Part shown: positions 45,541-56,865 of the stretch, in pieces
Layout of the letters: the number at the start of each line of letters is the position of its first letter
How positions within the stretch are numbered: position 1 is the first letter of the stretch
Assembly: GCA_950022655.1 (NCBI GenBank)
Contig: OX465580.1
Coordinates: 45,506,028-45,570,027, forward strand
DNA length: 64,000 bases
Origin: Alentia gelatinosa
Taxonomy: Eukaryota > Annelida > Polychaeta > Phyllodocida > Polynoidae
Direction: 5' to 3'
Notes under the pieces: generated by a model
Told to the model about the DNA's origin: nothing
What the model saw: only the letters and a program-made list of their open reading frames with translations
Database searches by the model: none
Program-made: the position numbers and the translations under genes

Positions 45541-47630
45541 AAATCAGCTCGCACCGGGTTTAAACTTTAGATTAATGATGAATGATACGTATATTCATAA
45601 TCTACATACTGTAAGGTTTCTTTCTATGTAAATAATGTCCAGGTTTGACGAGTTTATATTTAATCATTCAAATTTAGCCTTGGGTATTACGCAGTCGGCT
45701 TGCTGGTTCAGTCGAATTTCATACGATGATCACAAGATCAGCTCAGATAGGGTTTAAACAATATAATTAACCACAGGGAAGTGTATTTTCTTATTCTATA
45801 GACTCCAAGGTTTGTTCCAGTATGTATTTTATCAAATTAAGATGTGCAGAGACCAAGATATTAAAATATTACGATGCGAGTTACGCACGTTGAATTCTTG
45901 CCTAGCTTGATCCGCCATTTTTCATACTGTGTAGTTAAGGTGGTCGAGCTGTCATTAGAAATCAGCTCGCACCGGGTTTAAACTTTAGATAAATGATGAA
46001 TGATACGTATATTGATAATCTACATACTGTAAGGTTTGTTTCTATCTGAATAATGTCCAGCTTTGACGTCTTTAGATTTAATAATTCAAATTTAGCCTTG
46101 GGCATTACGCAGTCGGCTTGCTGGTTCAGTCGAATTTCATACGATGATCACAAAATCAGCTCAGATAGGGTTTAAACATTAGAATTAACCACAGGGAAGT
46201 GTATTTTCACATTCTATAGACTTCAAGGTTTATTCCAGTATGTATTTTAGCAAATTCAGACAAGTAGAGACCAAGATATTAGAATATTACGATGCGAGTT
46301 ACGCACGTTGAATTCTGGCCTAGCTTGATCCGCCATTGCTTATACTGTGTAGTTAAGGTGGTCGAGCTGTCATTAGAAATCAGCTCGTACCGGGTTTAAA
46401 CTTTAGATTCATCATTAATCATATATATATTGATATTCTACACACTCTAAGCTACCTTTCTATGTAAATATTGTACAGGTTTGATGAGTTCAGATTTAAT
46501 ATTTCAAATTTAGCCTTGGGTATTACGCAGTCGGCTTGCTGGTTCAGTCGAATCTTAGACGAGGTTAAGAAAATCAGCTCAGATAGGGTTTAAACAATAT
46601 AATTAACCACAGGGAAGTGTATTTTCACATTCTATAGACTCCAAGGTTTGTTCCAGTATGTATTTTATCAGATTTAGACAAGAAGAGACCAAGATATTAG
46701 TAAATTAAGATGCGAGTTACGCACGTTGAATTCTGGCCTAGCTTGATCCACCATTTTCCATACTGTGTAGTTAGGGTGGTCGAGCTGTCATTATAAATCA
46801 GCTCGCACCGGGTTTAAACTTTAGATTAATGATGAATGATACGTATATTGATAATCTACATACTGTAAGGTTTGTTTCTATCTGAATAATGTCCAGCTTT
46901 GACGTCTTTAGATTTAATAATTCAAATTTAACATTGGGTATTACGCACTCGGCTTGCTGGTTCAGTCGAAACTTAGACGAGGTTTACAAAATCAGCTCAG
47001 ATAGGGTTTAAACTTTAGAATTAACCACAGGGAAGTGTATTTTCACATTCTATAGACTTCAAGGTTTGTTCCAGTATGTAATTTATCATATTTAGACTAG
47101 AAGAGACCAAGATATTGAAATATTACGATGCGAGTTACGCACGTTGAATTCTGGCCTAGCTCGATCGGCCATTGTTCATACTGTGTAGTTAGGGTGGTCG
47201 AGCTGTCATTAGAAATCAGCTCGTACCGGGTTTAAACTTTAGATTCATGATTAATCATATATATATTGTTATTCTACACACTCTAAGCTACCTTTCTATG
47301 TAAATATTGTACAGGTTAGATCAGGTTAGAATTAATAATCGAAAAAAGAAAGTCAGCATTACGTATTTTTGGGTTTCAGCTAACTAAATCATCTCTTTCG
47401 GGGTTTAAATCTTAGATAAATGAATTTTCGTATATTCTAACGTGAACTACACACTCTCAGCTTCATGATGATATAATATTGTCCATTTTGGTCGATTCGA
47501 GACCAAGTAATCGAAGTATTAAGATGCGCCATACGCACTCTCTATACATTACTATAGGTTCAGTATGGGAGTGTGGATCTGGGCCAGTCACGATTCAGAA
47601 ATTCATTTATTATAAGGATTTAACTTGGAT
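45541..47630. repeat. 418-bp satellite with higher-order structure
   Basis: Copies start at 45541, 45959, 46377, 46795 and 47213, exactly 418 bp apart each time, each beginning AAATCAGCTCG.ACCGGG. Within a unit a second half begins near ATCAGCTCAGATAGGGTTTA, so the 418-bp unit is itself a diverged dimer of about 209 bp. Units 2 and 4 share variants, as do units 3 and 5, giving an 836-bp alternating super-repeat. Non-coding. Confidence 0.92.
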
Positions 47631-48600
47631 TCTATTACTGGACACATTAATATTCGTAAACTACAGATTCTCAGCTTTCTCTTGATATATACTTTGTGTA
47701 TTTCAGACAATGTGGGATTTAGTTATCGAATTTAGAAGATTAAAAGCTTTACTATAGGCTTGGTAGGGGATTCAGGCGCTGGTCGAGATACGGTTTAGAA
47801 AATCTTTTATTATGAGGATTTAACTTGAAATATTTCAATGGAGACATTAATATACATAAACTACGGGTTATTAGCTTTCTCCTGATATATGATTTGTGTA
47901 TTTCAGTCAAGGTGGGAATTAGTTATCGAATTTAGAAAATTAAAAGTACTCTGTCAATAAATTGGCCTATTTCGCCACAGCTGGGTTCTAAGACATCTCT
48001 TTCAAAATGATTTCTTTGAGGCTTTTAACCTTGAATCTATGAACGGGGACTTATATCAGGGTAAACTACACTGTCTGAGGTTTGGTTATATAAAATATCA
48101 TTGACTTTGAACCAGCGAAGAATTTAGAATCGATTTAACAGAAAAGGTATTCTATCATAGGCTTTACTATAGGAGCGGTACAGTAGTAGGGCTCAGGTCA
48201 GGACATGATTTTCAAAATCTTTTTTTAATAGGTTTTAACTTGAAATATATGATTGGAGACATCAATATTCGTAAATTAGATACTCTCAGCTTTCATTTGA
48301 TATATATCTCGACCATTTCGGACAAGTTGGGACTTAGATATTGATTTTTGAAAATTAGATTCGAGCAGTGACTATATTGGCTTATTTCGCCATTGATTAT
48401 ACTATGGACTCGCCTACGGATTCTAATGGAGTTTGATCATTACAAGGCTATATGTGGTTATCTCCCACACTCTAAGGATCATCTACATATATATTTAATG
48501 TCCAGGCTGATATATTGAATTCGGAAAATTCGACTTGTGCCTATTCAGCATTGACATCTCCAGGAGGAGTTAACTTTTAAATCTATTGCTGGACAATGAT
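47631..48600. repeat. Decayed edge of the satellite, about 200-bp units
   Basis: Repeating blocks with GGATTTAACTTG, GGA.ACATTAATAT, TCTCAGCTTTC and TTGATATAT recur about every 200 bp with much lower similarity, grading out from the ordered 418-bp array. Confidence 0.7.
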
Positions 48601-48699
48601 TGATTATATCTACAGACGAATACTTCTGAAAGGCAGAAAAGAAGACAAGGTAGGTGAAGTAAGATTTAAAATATATTTTAATAATGTGTTGTATTTTTT

Positions 48700-50500
48700 T
48701 TCAGATCAATTATTCAGCAATATTGTTCAATATATATATACACAGGTTGACAAGGCTTGATACATTTCCAGGTGCAGCAGTCGTCATCGTATTCACAATA
48801 TGTACATAGATTAGTGTTGGCTATACACAGATAGGCATGTTTTATTTCAGATTCAACAAGGTATATGATCAATTTCTACAGTTCTGAGGTTGATCTGAGA
48901 CTGAATCAACACTATATATATATATTACACAGGCAGGAATGATTTTTGTTTCAGATAGAAATAGTCGACAAGATATAAATATGATCAGTGTCTGTCTGGC
49001 ACTCAACGTGGTCGGACCTGGAGGCTTTTTCTCCGATCTAATAATCAGTTTAACCACTTCTGGTCGATATATTTTCACAAAATGTACATGTGGAGAACCT
49101 TGAAGGTCTATAGATCGTGCAGGATTACTTTGTTTCAGGTTGATATCGTAGATTAGATACAAAACCAAAATATATTTCATGGTCGTACACTTCGCAGTTG
49201 AATCATAGAATAGCATTACATGCTAGATCACATAGGCAGGAAGCTTTCATTTCAATATAAATAGATTCAGAATATGAAAAGGAAGAGACATATGAGGCTG
49301 GGGGTTCAATAGTCGGCAGAATGATATATATATATATAACTTACACAGGCAAGAATGATTTTTGTTTCAGATTGAAATACTCAACATCGTATTCACAATA
49401 TGTACATAGCTTAGCTTTACACAGGCAGTGATATTTCTCAGTTGAATCGTAGAATAGCATTACGTGCTAGATCACATAGGAATGGTTCAGGGTGATATAA
49501 ATTTATCAGTGTCTGTCTGGCACTCGACGTGGTCGGACTTACAGGCTTTTTCTCCGATATAATAATCAATTTGACCACTTCTGGTCGATATATTTTCACA
49601 AAATGTACATGTGGAGAACCTTGAAGGTCTATAGATCATCCAGGATTACTTTGTTTCAGGTTGATACAGTAGATTAGATATAAATACCATATCGTTTGTG
49701 TCCATAGACTTCACAGTTGAATGATAGAATAGCATTACGTGCTAGTTTACATAGGCAGGAAAGGTTCTGGTTGATATAAATTTATCGATTAGCGACTAAA
49801 AAACGATTCACACTAACAGTTGAATCATAGAATAGCATTACGTGCTAAATTACATAGGCAGGAATAACAAATGATATGCTTCAAGTTGAAATACTATCCA
49901 TGGATCTAATAATCAATATCGAGGTTGCGAAAGATGAGACAAATGAGGCTGTAGGGTGCTTTGTTTCAGTTTGAAATACTCGACAAGATATACATTGATA
50001 ATACATTGATAATCGTTCAGGATGTCTTTGTTTCAGATTCATGTAGGTGAATCATAGAATAGCATTACGTGCTAGATCACATAGGCAGGAATGTTTCAGG
50101 TTGATATTTAAATTTATCGGTGTCTAGCTGGCACTTGACATGGTCGGAGGTGGGGGCTTTATCGCTGATATAATAATCAATCTAACCACTTCTGATCGAT
50201 ATATTTTCACAAAATGTACATGTGGAGAACCTTGAAGGTCTATAGATCGTCCAGGATTACTTTGTTTCAGGTTGATACAGTAGATTAGATATAAAAACCA
50301 ATTATATTTAGTGGTCGTACACTTCTCAGTTGAATCATAGAATAGCATTACGTGCTAGATCACATAGGAATGGTTCAGGGTGATATAAATTTATCAGTGT
50401 CTGTCTGGCACTCGACGTGGTCGGACTTACAGGCTTTTTCTCCGATATAATAATCAATTTAACCACTTCTGGTCGATATTAGATTAGTTTAGATACAAAA
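48700..50500. repeat. Second complex repeat array
   Basis: The module AATCATAGAATAGCATTACG followed by TGCTAGATCACATAGGCAGG recurs near 49197, 49445, 49712, 49826, 50048 and 50333. A longer module (TCAGTGTCTGTCTGGCACTC through the TTCACAAAATGTACATGTGG segment) recurs near 48980, 49508, 50110 and partially 50395. Spacing is irregular, so these are interleaved modules, not a simple array. Small minus frames at 48869-49216 and 50124-50348 are copies of the module. Confidence 0.85.
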
Positions 50501-50802
50501 ATAAACCAATAAAAAAAGATTCACTGGTGTATAGGTTATCAACAAGACATCCGATCGAAAAGTTACATGGGGTATACATATAATTTAGAATTTCAGGTTC
50601 GAAAATTGAGTTGACAAGGGTTTTTTTGCGATAGAAAATTATAAGTAGCAAACGCCACAGGCATTTTAATATTTAACAAGGTATAATTCACCGATAATAT
50701 GAGAAATTTGGATATCATGGGAAGTGTGCTATTGACATTTTTACTTTAATTTGGAGCCTAAAAGGGTGGGGGGGGGGTGAGATGGCTGATCAATTTAACT
50801 TC
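50501..50802. other. piggyBac 3' flank of transposase
   Basis: AT-rich, with a G10 run at 50769-50778; holds the transposase 3' untranslated region. No further feature. Confidence 0.5.
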
Positions 50803-52018
50803 CTATTCTTCTGTGGCACTGTCAGAAATTTCGAAATTTGATTTTGTGTGATAAATCCGAAAACAATGTGGAAGACAGAGGTGAGTACCACAGGTTTTAC
50901 AACCGTAGCGAGTTTGCTTCCTAGGTCCAAATCCGTTCTTGTTACGATAATAGCAAACCCGGCAAAAACTTTTACGCTCTAAATCGTCAGGAAAACATCT
51001 ACTCGTTAATCGATTTGCAGAATCCGAAAGGGGTCTAGCGACTTCCTCGTTAGTTGCAGTCATAATCTGCTGGACCAGACAGAGAGAGAAGTCGACTAAA
51101 CTGATTTTCTTGTCCGAAAGTGAGTTGTACATTATCTGGGAGTTCAATTTCATGATCTCCATCACGAAAAAGAAGAATTTCTTGGTCCATTTCCTGCTTT
51201 TCCTACCAAAAGAATAATACGAAGCCATTTGATCAGCTAAGTCGACCCCGCCCATGTACTGACTGTAAGATTTGATTGTGTCTGGACAAGGGATTTCTTT
51301 CTTAGCGAATTTGCCGTCAGTACCCCGTAGTGTTCGAATACAAGTGGACATCGTGGAGCCGTGAATGGTGGACAGAATGCGAATTATCTTACGATCTAAC
51401 CAACAGGTCAATAGCAAACACCCAGCCTTAGCGAAAATCGAGTCGCCCCGCTGTGTCAACTCGGGATGTTTCCTCGCCATGTAGGACTTAGGCACCTCCG
51501 TGCGATTCATTCGGAGAGTACCACAAGTGTAGGTTTGAAGTGAGTGGAGCCGTTCGAGAACCTGTACACCAGTGTAGAAATTATCGAAGAAAACATGGTA
51601 GCCTTTGTTTAATAGTTTAGCACCCCGTAACAGCCTCATAATTATATTTTCTGTCGAGTTACTTCCCTTACGGTCGTCACGGCCAAAGAAAGGAATCACC
51701 TGAAGCACAAAGCCCGTACACGACTCCGCCAGCACCCAGCACTTGAGACCCCATTTACAAGGCTTGTTAGGCATGTACTGACGATGTCGTGTACGCCCTT
51801 TGTGCTTCACGATTGTTTCGTCAATCGCAACCTCACGACGGGGGACATAAACAGAGTTACAAACAGAATTGAAATGCTGAAATAAAAAGTCAGTCATCGT
51901 GTGTGGAGATCTGGGGCGGGAAGTCGATGGACCGGATGTTGTCGCGGGACCGGATGCGGCGCTCTGAGGACCAGCGTCTGCTCCAGTCGTAACGTCAGGG
52001 TTTGAGAAATGCAGGAAT
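50803..52018 (-). CDS. piggyBac transposase, exon 2
   Basis: This exon carries the catalytic core. In the spliced 588-residue protein, the three aspartates lie in VAIDETIVKHKGR (about D250), VFFDNFYTG (about D329) and MGGVDLADQM (about D443), the DDD set of piggyBac enzymes that excise and insert at TTAA. The C-terminus has a cysteine-rich domain (CRVCYYRNKNGF, then CKTCGTHLCLPHC), as in this family. The first 40 codons, after the splice, begin FLHFSNPD, completing a RF.SIL.FLHF motif. No stop or frameshift is seen. Joined to exon 1 across 52019-52240. Confidence 0.93.
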
Positions 52019-52240
52019 CTTTAAAATACAAGGGGAAGAATGGTCTAAGACTCTAGGAATACATAATACATGTATATTCTGAACTAATGTGAGGAAGACA
52101 GGGCTATATTTGCGATATAAATATATGAAAATCGATTCGCCGCTACAGTATCTGGAAATCGTTTCACTGCGCTTGCGCAGCTCTGAGTCTGGGCTGAAAT
52201 ATAAACAATGATACTGTCAACATTAGCGAATTAAACTTAC
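52019..52240 (-). other. Intron of piggyBac transposase
   Basis: On the minus strand the donor is CTACA|GTAAGT and the acceptor TTGTATTTTAAAG|ATTCC, 222 bp apart. Splicing keeps the frame and joins the two halves of a conserved motif; without it exon 1 ends at a stop. Prediction from sequence only. Confidence 0.85.
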
Positions 52241-52791
52241 TGTAGAATAGAGAGAAAGCGAGTTCTGGACATCAGTGATTTCAAGCCAGGGGTGGCGTAT
52301 TCGACTATCGTTGTCCAATAGTGCTCCACATCTGGTTTCTTCAGTATTCCCATCAAATATGTGAGGCCGATAAACCGCAACATCTCGTTGATTCCCACAG
52401 GAGTCCAGGCCGTCATTTTCTTCGGCAAGCCACGCCCACCCTTGTTCGCCTCTGCGTATCTGTTGGTCCTGTCCACCAAACTCGTTATAAAACTTAGCGA
52501 AAGAAAAACTCGCAGAAAGTCTAACGATGTCTTCGTTTCTGCCGTGTCGACGGCTGCTGTTACTCCAGGTGTGCTTTCAGTGGGTTTCAGCGTTTCCCAC
52601 CGTCCGATGTTTTCGGGGTAAGTTACCCATCGTCGCCCTCCTGGAGTAGTCGCTATCGTGACAGTCGATTCGTCCTGGAGCGAGTTTTCTTGTTCCTCGT
52701 CCGCACTCTCGTAATCCTCCTCCGAAGAGGAATCCAAAAGTAGCTCCCATTCGTCATCGTAGACGTCTTCAAAAGGATCATTGCAGGCCAT
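52241..52791 (-). CDS. piggyBac transposase, exon 1
   Basis: N-terminal 183 codons plus two bases. Starts MACNDPFEDVYDDEWELLLD, with an acidic, disordered N-terminus (SSSEEDYESADEEQ) usual for piggyBac proteins, then the start of the folded domain with FIGLTYLMGILKKP and SRTRFLSIL. The ATG context is CCAACATGGC-like. Spliced to exon 2 to give a 588-residue protein, in the usual size range. Likely promoter in the 52800-53680 region. Confidence 0.92.
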
Positions 52792-53740
52792 GTTAGCAAA
52801 TTTCGTTGTGTTTCGCTAAGCAGGTGGTGTAGAGGCTCACTCTGTGAAAGTGCGACGCGCTCTACGCATCATCGAAAGTTTTTGCGACTTTTATAGTCGC
52901 ATATCAACGTCGCCATGGCAATATATGAACCCCAAAAACACATATTTATCGAAATTATAATGTTTTATTTACGTATTGGAGGTATTCTAACACTTTCCGA
53001 GTTAAATCGCGTAAGATATGACAGTGTGCGGATTGTCGGGGGGAAAAAAGAAAAAAAAAAAATGTCCATACACTTCTGCTGTAAGTGCGGTGACTGATAC
53101 AACAAGATACACTTATGTTTTATTTTGTTTTTCTGATGACCAGATTCACAATATATTGTGATATTTTTAATAATATACAGGTTTCAATGATTTATTGGTC
53201 TCGATTTATAATAATATACGAGCTTTGGTGCTTTCCTTGGTCTCAGCTTTGTTGTGGTTGGGGCGGGAACGTAAAACTAGGGCGACCGGAAGTATAACTC
53301 TCCACTGCTGCGTTTGCTCTTGGTGTCGAATAAAATGTAAACATCGGCGGAGAATTCGCAAAATAGTAAAAACGAAAGGATAAGACTGCCTAAAAACTCG
53401 CAAATTAGATAGTATATGTATATTCTGTACTAGTGTGAGCAAGACAACCAATTCCTTAGGCTATAAATATGTGACAACTCGTTCCACATTTCACTATATC
53501 GGGAATTGCGCTGTCAGGCACTCCACTCGTCCATAGGCGCGACTCGATCGGTGCATTATTTAATTTTTCTCCGTGTTCTACTCGCAAATAAACATCTCCA
53601 TTTCACTAAATAGACTCAATACACACAAATACATTGATTTTAAACTGTTTTATTTATATATGGAGCTTTTCTTAACCCTTCTGTGCTTAAATCTACTGAA
53701 AAAGTGACTTTATAAAAATAACAACTCTATGATGCCTCAA
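52792..53740. other. piggyBac 5' region upstream of transposase
   Basis: Non-coding; expected to hold the transposase promoter. About 53420-53480 shows partial similarity to the transposase intron (TGTATATTCTG.ACTA.TGTGAG.AAGACA). A TTAACCCTT string at about 53681 resembles a piggyBac end. Confidence 0.5.
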
Positions 53741-53858
53741 GGCATCATGCTGCGGTTCGCACGGGAATGCCTGGAGGCATCATGCTGCGGTTCGCACGGG
53801 AATGCCTGGAGGCATCATGCTGCGGTTCGCACGGGAATGCCTCCAGGCATCATGCTGC
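53741..53858. repeat. 35-bp tandem repeat at piggyBac right end
   Basis: Copies start at 53741, 53776, 53811 and (partial) 53846, each beginning GGCATCATGCTGCGGTTCGC. Repeated subterminal motifs like this often bind transposase, which is inference here. Confidence 0.9.
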
Positions 53859-53868
53859 GCCTAAAGGG

Positions 53869-53872
53869 TTAA
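53869..53872. repeat. TTAA target duplication, right side of piggyBac
   Basis: Partner of 44466-44469. It also supplies the stop codon of gypsy pol. Confidence 0.85.
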
Positions 53873-55046
53873 GAAGCTCGTGACAATGCATCAGCACAGA
53901 CATTGTCTACACCTCGTACATGAAAAATCTCAAGATTGAATTCTTGCAACAACAAACTCCAGTTTAGCAATCGCCTGTTTTTGTTTTTCATCTTCTGCAA
54001 GAATGTCAGGGGGTTGTGATCTGTATACACAAGTACTGGATCTAGAGGGGATGACACATAAACACTGAAGCGTTGTAAGGCCAACACTAATGCCAAAGTT
54101 TCTTTTTCAACTGTTGAATAGTTCTTTTGGTGACAACTGAACTTCTTTGAAAAGTAGCATACAGGGTGCTGAACACAATTGTCATCATTCTGCAGTAACA
54201 CTGCACCTACCCCATGGTCACTTGCATCAACCATCAGAACAAACTTCTTGCCAAAGTTTGGAGCCATCAGAACAGGTCCAGAACACAAAATATATTTTAC
54301 TTTCTCAAAAGCATCATCACAATCTTTGGGCCATATGAAGTCTTTCTTTTTCTTCAACAGGTTTGTAAGTGGAGCAGTGATGTCAGCAAAATTCTTACAG
54401 AACTTCCTGTAATATCCAGCCATGCCAAGAAACCTCATTAAACTTCTCTTGTTTGCTGGAACTGGATATTCAACAATACTCTTGATTTTGGCTTTGACTG
54501 GTGCAACCTGACCTAGACCAACAACATGTCCAAGATAAATCACCTTTGCCTGTCCAAACTCACTTTTTGTCAGGTTTACATTTAGGTTTGCTTCTTTGAG
54601 CCTTTCTAACACAGATTGCAGCCTGCACAAATGCTCTTCCCAGGTGTCACTGTAAACCACAATATCATCAACATACACTTCCACACCTGGCAGACCTTTC
54701 AAACACTGGTTCATCATTCTTTGAAAAGTGGCTGGAGCATTCTTCATACCAAATGGCATCACCTTGTATTGATACAAACCATCAGGAGTAACAAAAGCAG
54801 ACACTCGCTTTGCTCTATCACTCAAAGGAACAGCCCAGTAACCTTTGAGTAAGTCACACTTGGTGATATACTTGGCTTTGCCAATTTTGTCTATGCAGTC
54901 ATCTATTCTTGGAATAGGATATGAGTCTGTCTTGCTGAGATTATTTACTTTGCGAAAATCAGTGCAAAATCTAACAGAACCATCTGGCTTGGGTACAAGT
55001 ATACAAGGAGATGACCAGTCACTGTTACTTGGCTCAATGACGTTAT
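53869..55046 (-). pseudogene. Gypsy RT (second half) and RNase H
   Basis: Continues RT after the LINE insertion: VIEPSNSDWSSPCILVPKP, VMPFGMKNAPATFQ and VEVYVDDIVVYSD (YVDD box), then RNase H with FVLMVDASDHGVGAVL and YTDHNPLTFL, ending in VDNVCADALSRAS and a stop. The stop codon TAA lies within the TTAA used by piggyBac. The frame is open from the LINE junction. As integrase is upstream, RNase H is the last domain of pol, as in Gmr1-like elements. Confidence 0.93.
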
Positions 55047-55434
55047 TCTTTTTTTAAATTTTTTTTTTTAAATTTTTTATTTCTCGCATTCAAAATGTAC
55101 ATTTTGTTCTTCCAAGCGGGAAATTTGTAAGGACAACAGTGTCAACGCAACAAGAACACCTTATATACAGATTGATGACAGATATAAGATGTTTTCTGGA
55201 AAAATAAATCACATCAATTATGAATTTGAAATGCTGTAATGAATCCGATCGGTAATAAATAAGTATCTCTTGACCGAAGTCGCTTCTTTTTAGTGGATCA
55301 TTTTTCTTATATCTTAGTAACATGGCATTATACAGGTGATGTATCACTACAGTTCATCGGTTTACCACTGATCTAAATCTGTACCAGTAGTATGGGCAGT
55401 AAGATGGTTTCGGTGTCTGTCGTAATAAACCCAT

Positions 55435-56865
55435 CTACAGCACTCTTTCTTGTTTAAGCTTGTCTAGTACTTCCTTCTTGAATAGTGATTTGGACATTGT
55501 GCGCTGAACAGCGACCGGTAGTTGGTTCCAGAGCTGAATCCCTTTGTAGTACGCGGATCGTCTGTACTTCTCCTTCTTGGGGAACGGCAAATATAGATTG
55601 TCTTTGTCTGTTGTTCTTGTTATTCTCACTCTGCCAGGTCGTTTGTTATCGAGTAGTAATGCATCTATGTTCTTTAAACTTTTAACAATACCCATTAACA
55701 GTGTCGTTCGTCGTACATCGGGATGGACTACATCGCATTTATGAAACAAGGTCTCATTACTTATCGGTATACCATCTCTATACGCGTCCTTACCTATTGT
55801 GGTCCTTAAGACCCTACAGATTATTACATTTAGTTTGTCACGAGTTTTCTTAGGGGCGCCATCAAGGAGGAAGGAACAGTGGTCAGTTACAGGTAATAGA
55901 CAGGATTTGTTTATTTGAATTGCAGTATTAAGATTTATAAAATTCCGAATTTTCCAAAAAATCGCCCATTTATCGCATAGCGCGTTTCCCAATTTATTCC
56001 CATGTTTTTCGAATGTTAAGTCACTGTCAATAATAGCTCCTAAGTAGTTCATTTCGTTAGCAGTCTCTATCTCTTGACCATGCAGGTAAATTTTGCTCCT
56101 ATTTTCAGCCATGATCTTTCTTTTGTTTCCGTGATAAACTATTCTAGTTTTTTTGACATTGATGGTTAGCCTATTAGATGTGTACCAGTTTTCTAAGTTA
56201 ATACAGACATTATGTGTTTTTGCTTCAGTTTCCTTGATGGACCGGCCACTTGTTATCACCACGAGATCATCCGCATACAGTAAAAGTTTACTATCCTTCA
56301 CCGCCTCTGGCAGATCATTTATGTACACAAGGAATAACAAAGGGCCCAGTATGGAACCCTGTGGAACCCCGTACATTACTCTCTGCTTGTTAGAATCTTT
56401 GTCCCCATAGTTTGTGTAACAATACCTCCCCTCTAGATATGACTTCATCCAGGTGATCAGGCACGTGCCTATACCAGCTTCTGCTAATTTAAAAAGTAAG
56501 ATGGAATGGTCGACGCAGTCAAAGGCCTTTTTGATATCTATATAAAGGGCTGTAGCTATTTTATTGTTATTAATGATGTCTAAGATAAGCTCTGTGAGTT
56601 TTAAGACTGCGCCACCAGTACTTCTAAGTTTACGAAACCCAAACTGGTTTTTGTTGAAAAAACTTTTATCTTCTAGAAATTGATACAACCGTGTGTGTAC
56701 CACGCTCTCCAGCAACTTGCCGGGTACGGGTAGCACACACAGGGGCCTCCAATTTCCCACATCCCTAAGAGAACCCTTTTTTGGTAGCGGTGAAATATGC
56801 CCTAACTTCCAAGAGCTGGGAAAAAGACCAGTTTCAATAGATCGGCGCAGTAATGAGACAAACAA
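55435..56865 (-). pseudogene. LINE C reverse transcriptase half of ORF2
   Basis: RT motifs are intact: WRPLCVLPVPGKLLE, YIDIKKAFDCVDH (residues 108-120), YGVPQGSILGPLLFL (165-179) and the catalytic LLYADDLVV (YADD 197-200). The C-terminal part has a cysteine/histidine-containing region and the tail motif SAYYKGIQLWNQLP. The frame connects to the endonuclease-linker frame near 56865 after a frameshift; the ATG given is internal. Confidence 0.93.

Larger units (their letters stand above)
44470..53868 (-). mobile_element. piggyBac DNA transposon with large satellite cargo
   Basis: Starts CCCATTCCCCGCAGCACGG and ends, as reverse complement, CCCTTTAGGCGCAGCATG; both share CCC.TT....GCAGCA and are flanked by TTAA. 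It encodes one spliced transposase (52791-50803, minus). At 9.4 kb it is much longer than most piggyBac elements, because about 5 kb of tandem repeats separate the gene from the left end. A 35-bp repeat occupies the right end. An internal TTAACCCTT at about 53681 could mark a smaller nested end, so the right boundary has one alternative. Confidence 0.85.

Noticed and set aside
45541..47630. CRISPR-like regular repeat spacing
   Set aside because: The whole 418-bp unit repeats, not a short repeat with unique spacers, and the context is a eukaryotic DNA transposon.
53681..53872. A separate 190-bp piggyBac MITE as the true right-end element
   Set aside because: TTAACCCTT at 53681 does resemble an end, but the outer TTAA pair matches the RT stop and the gypsy remainder on the left, so the 9.4-kb element explains more. 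Kept as an alternative boundary.
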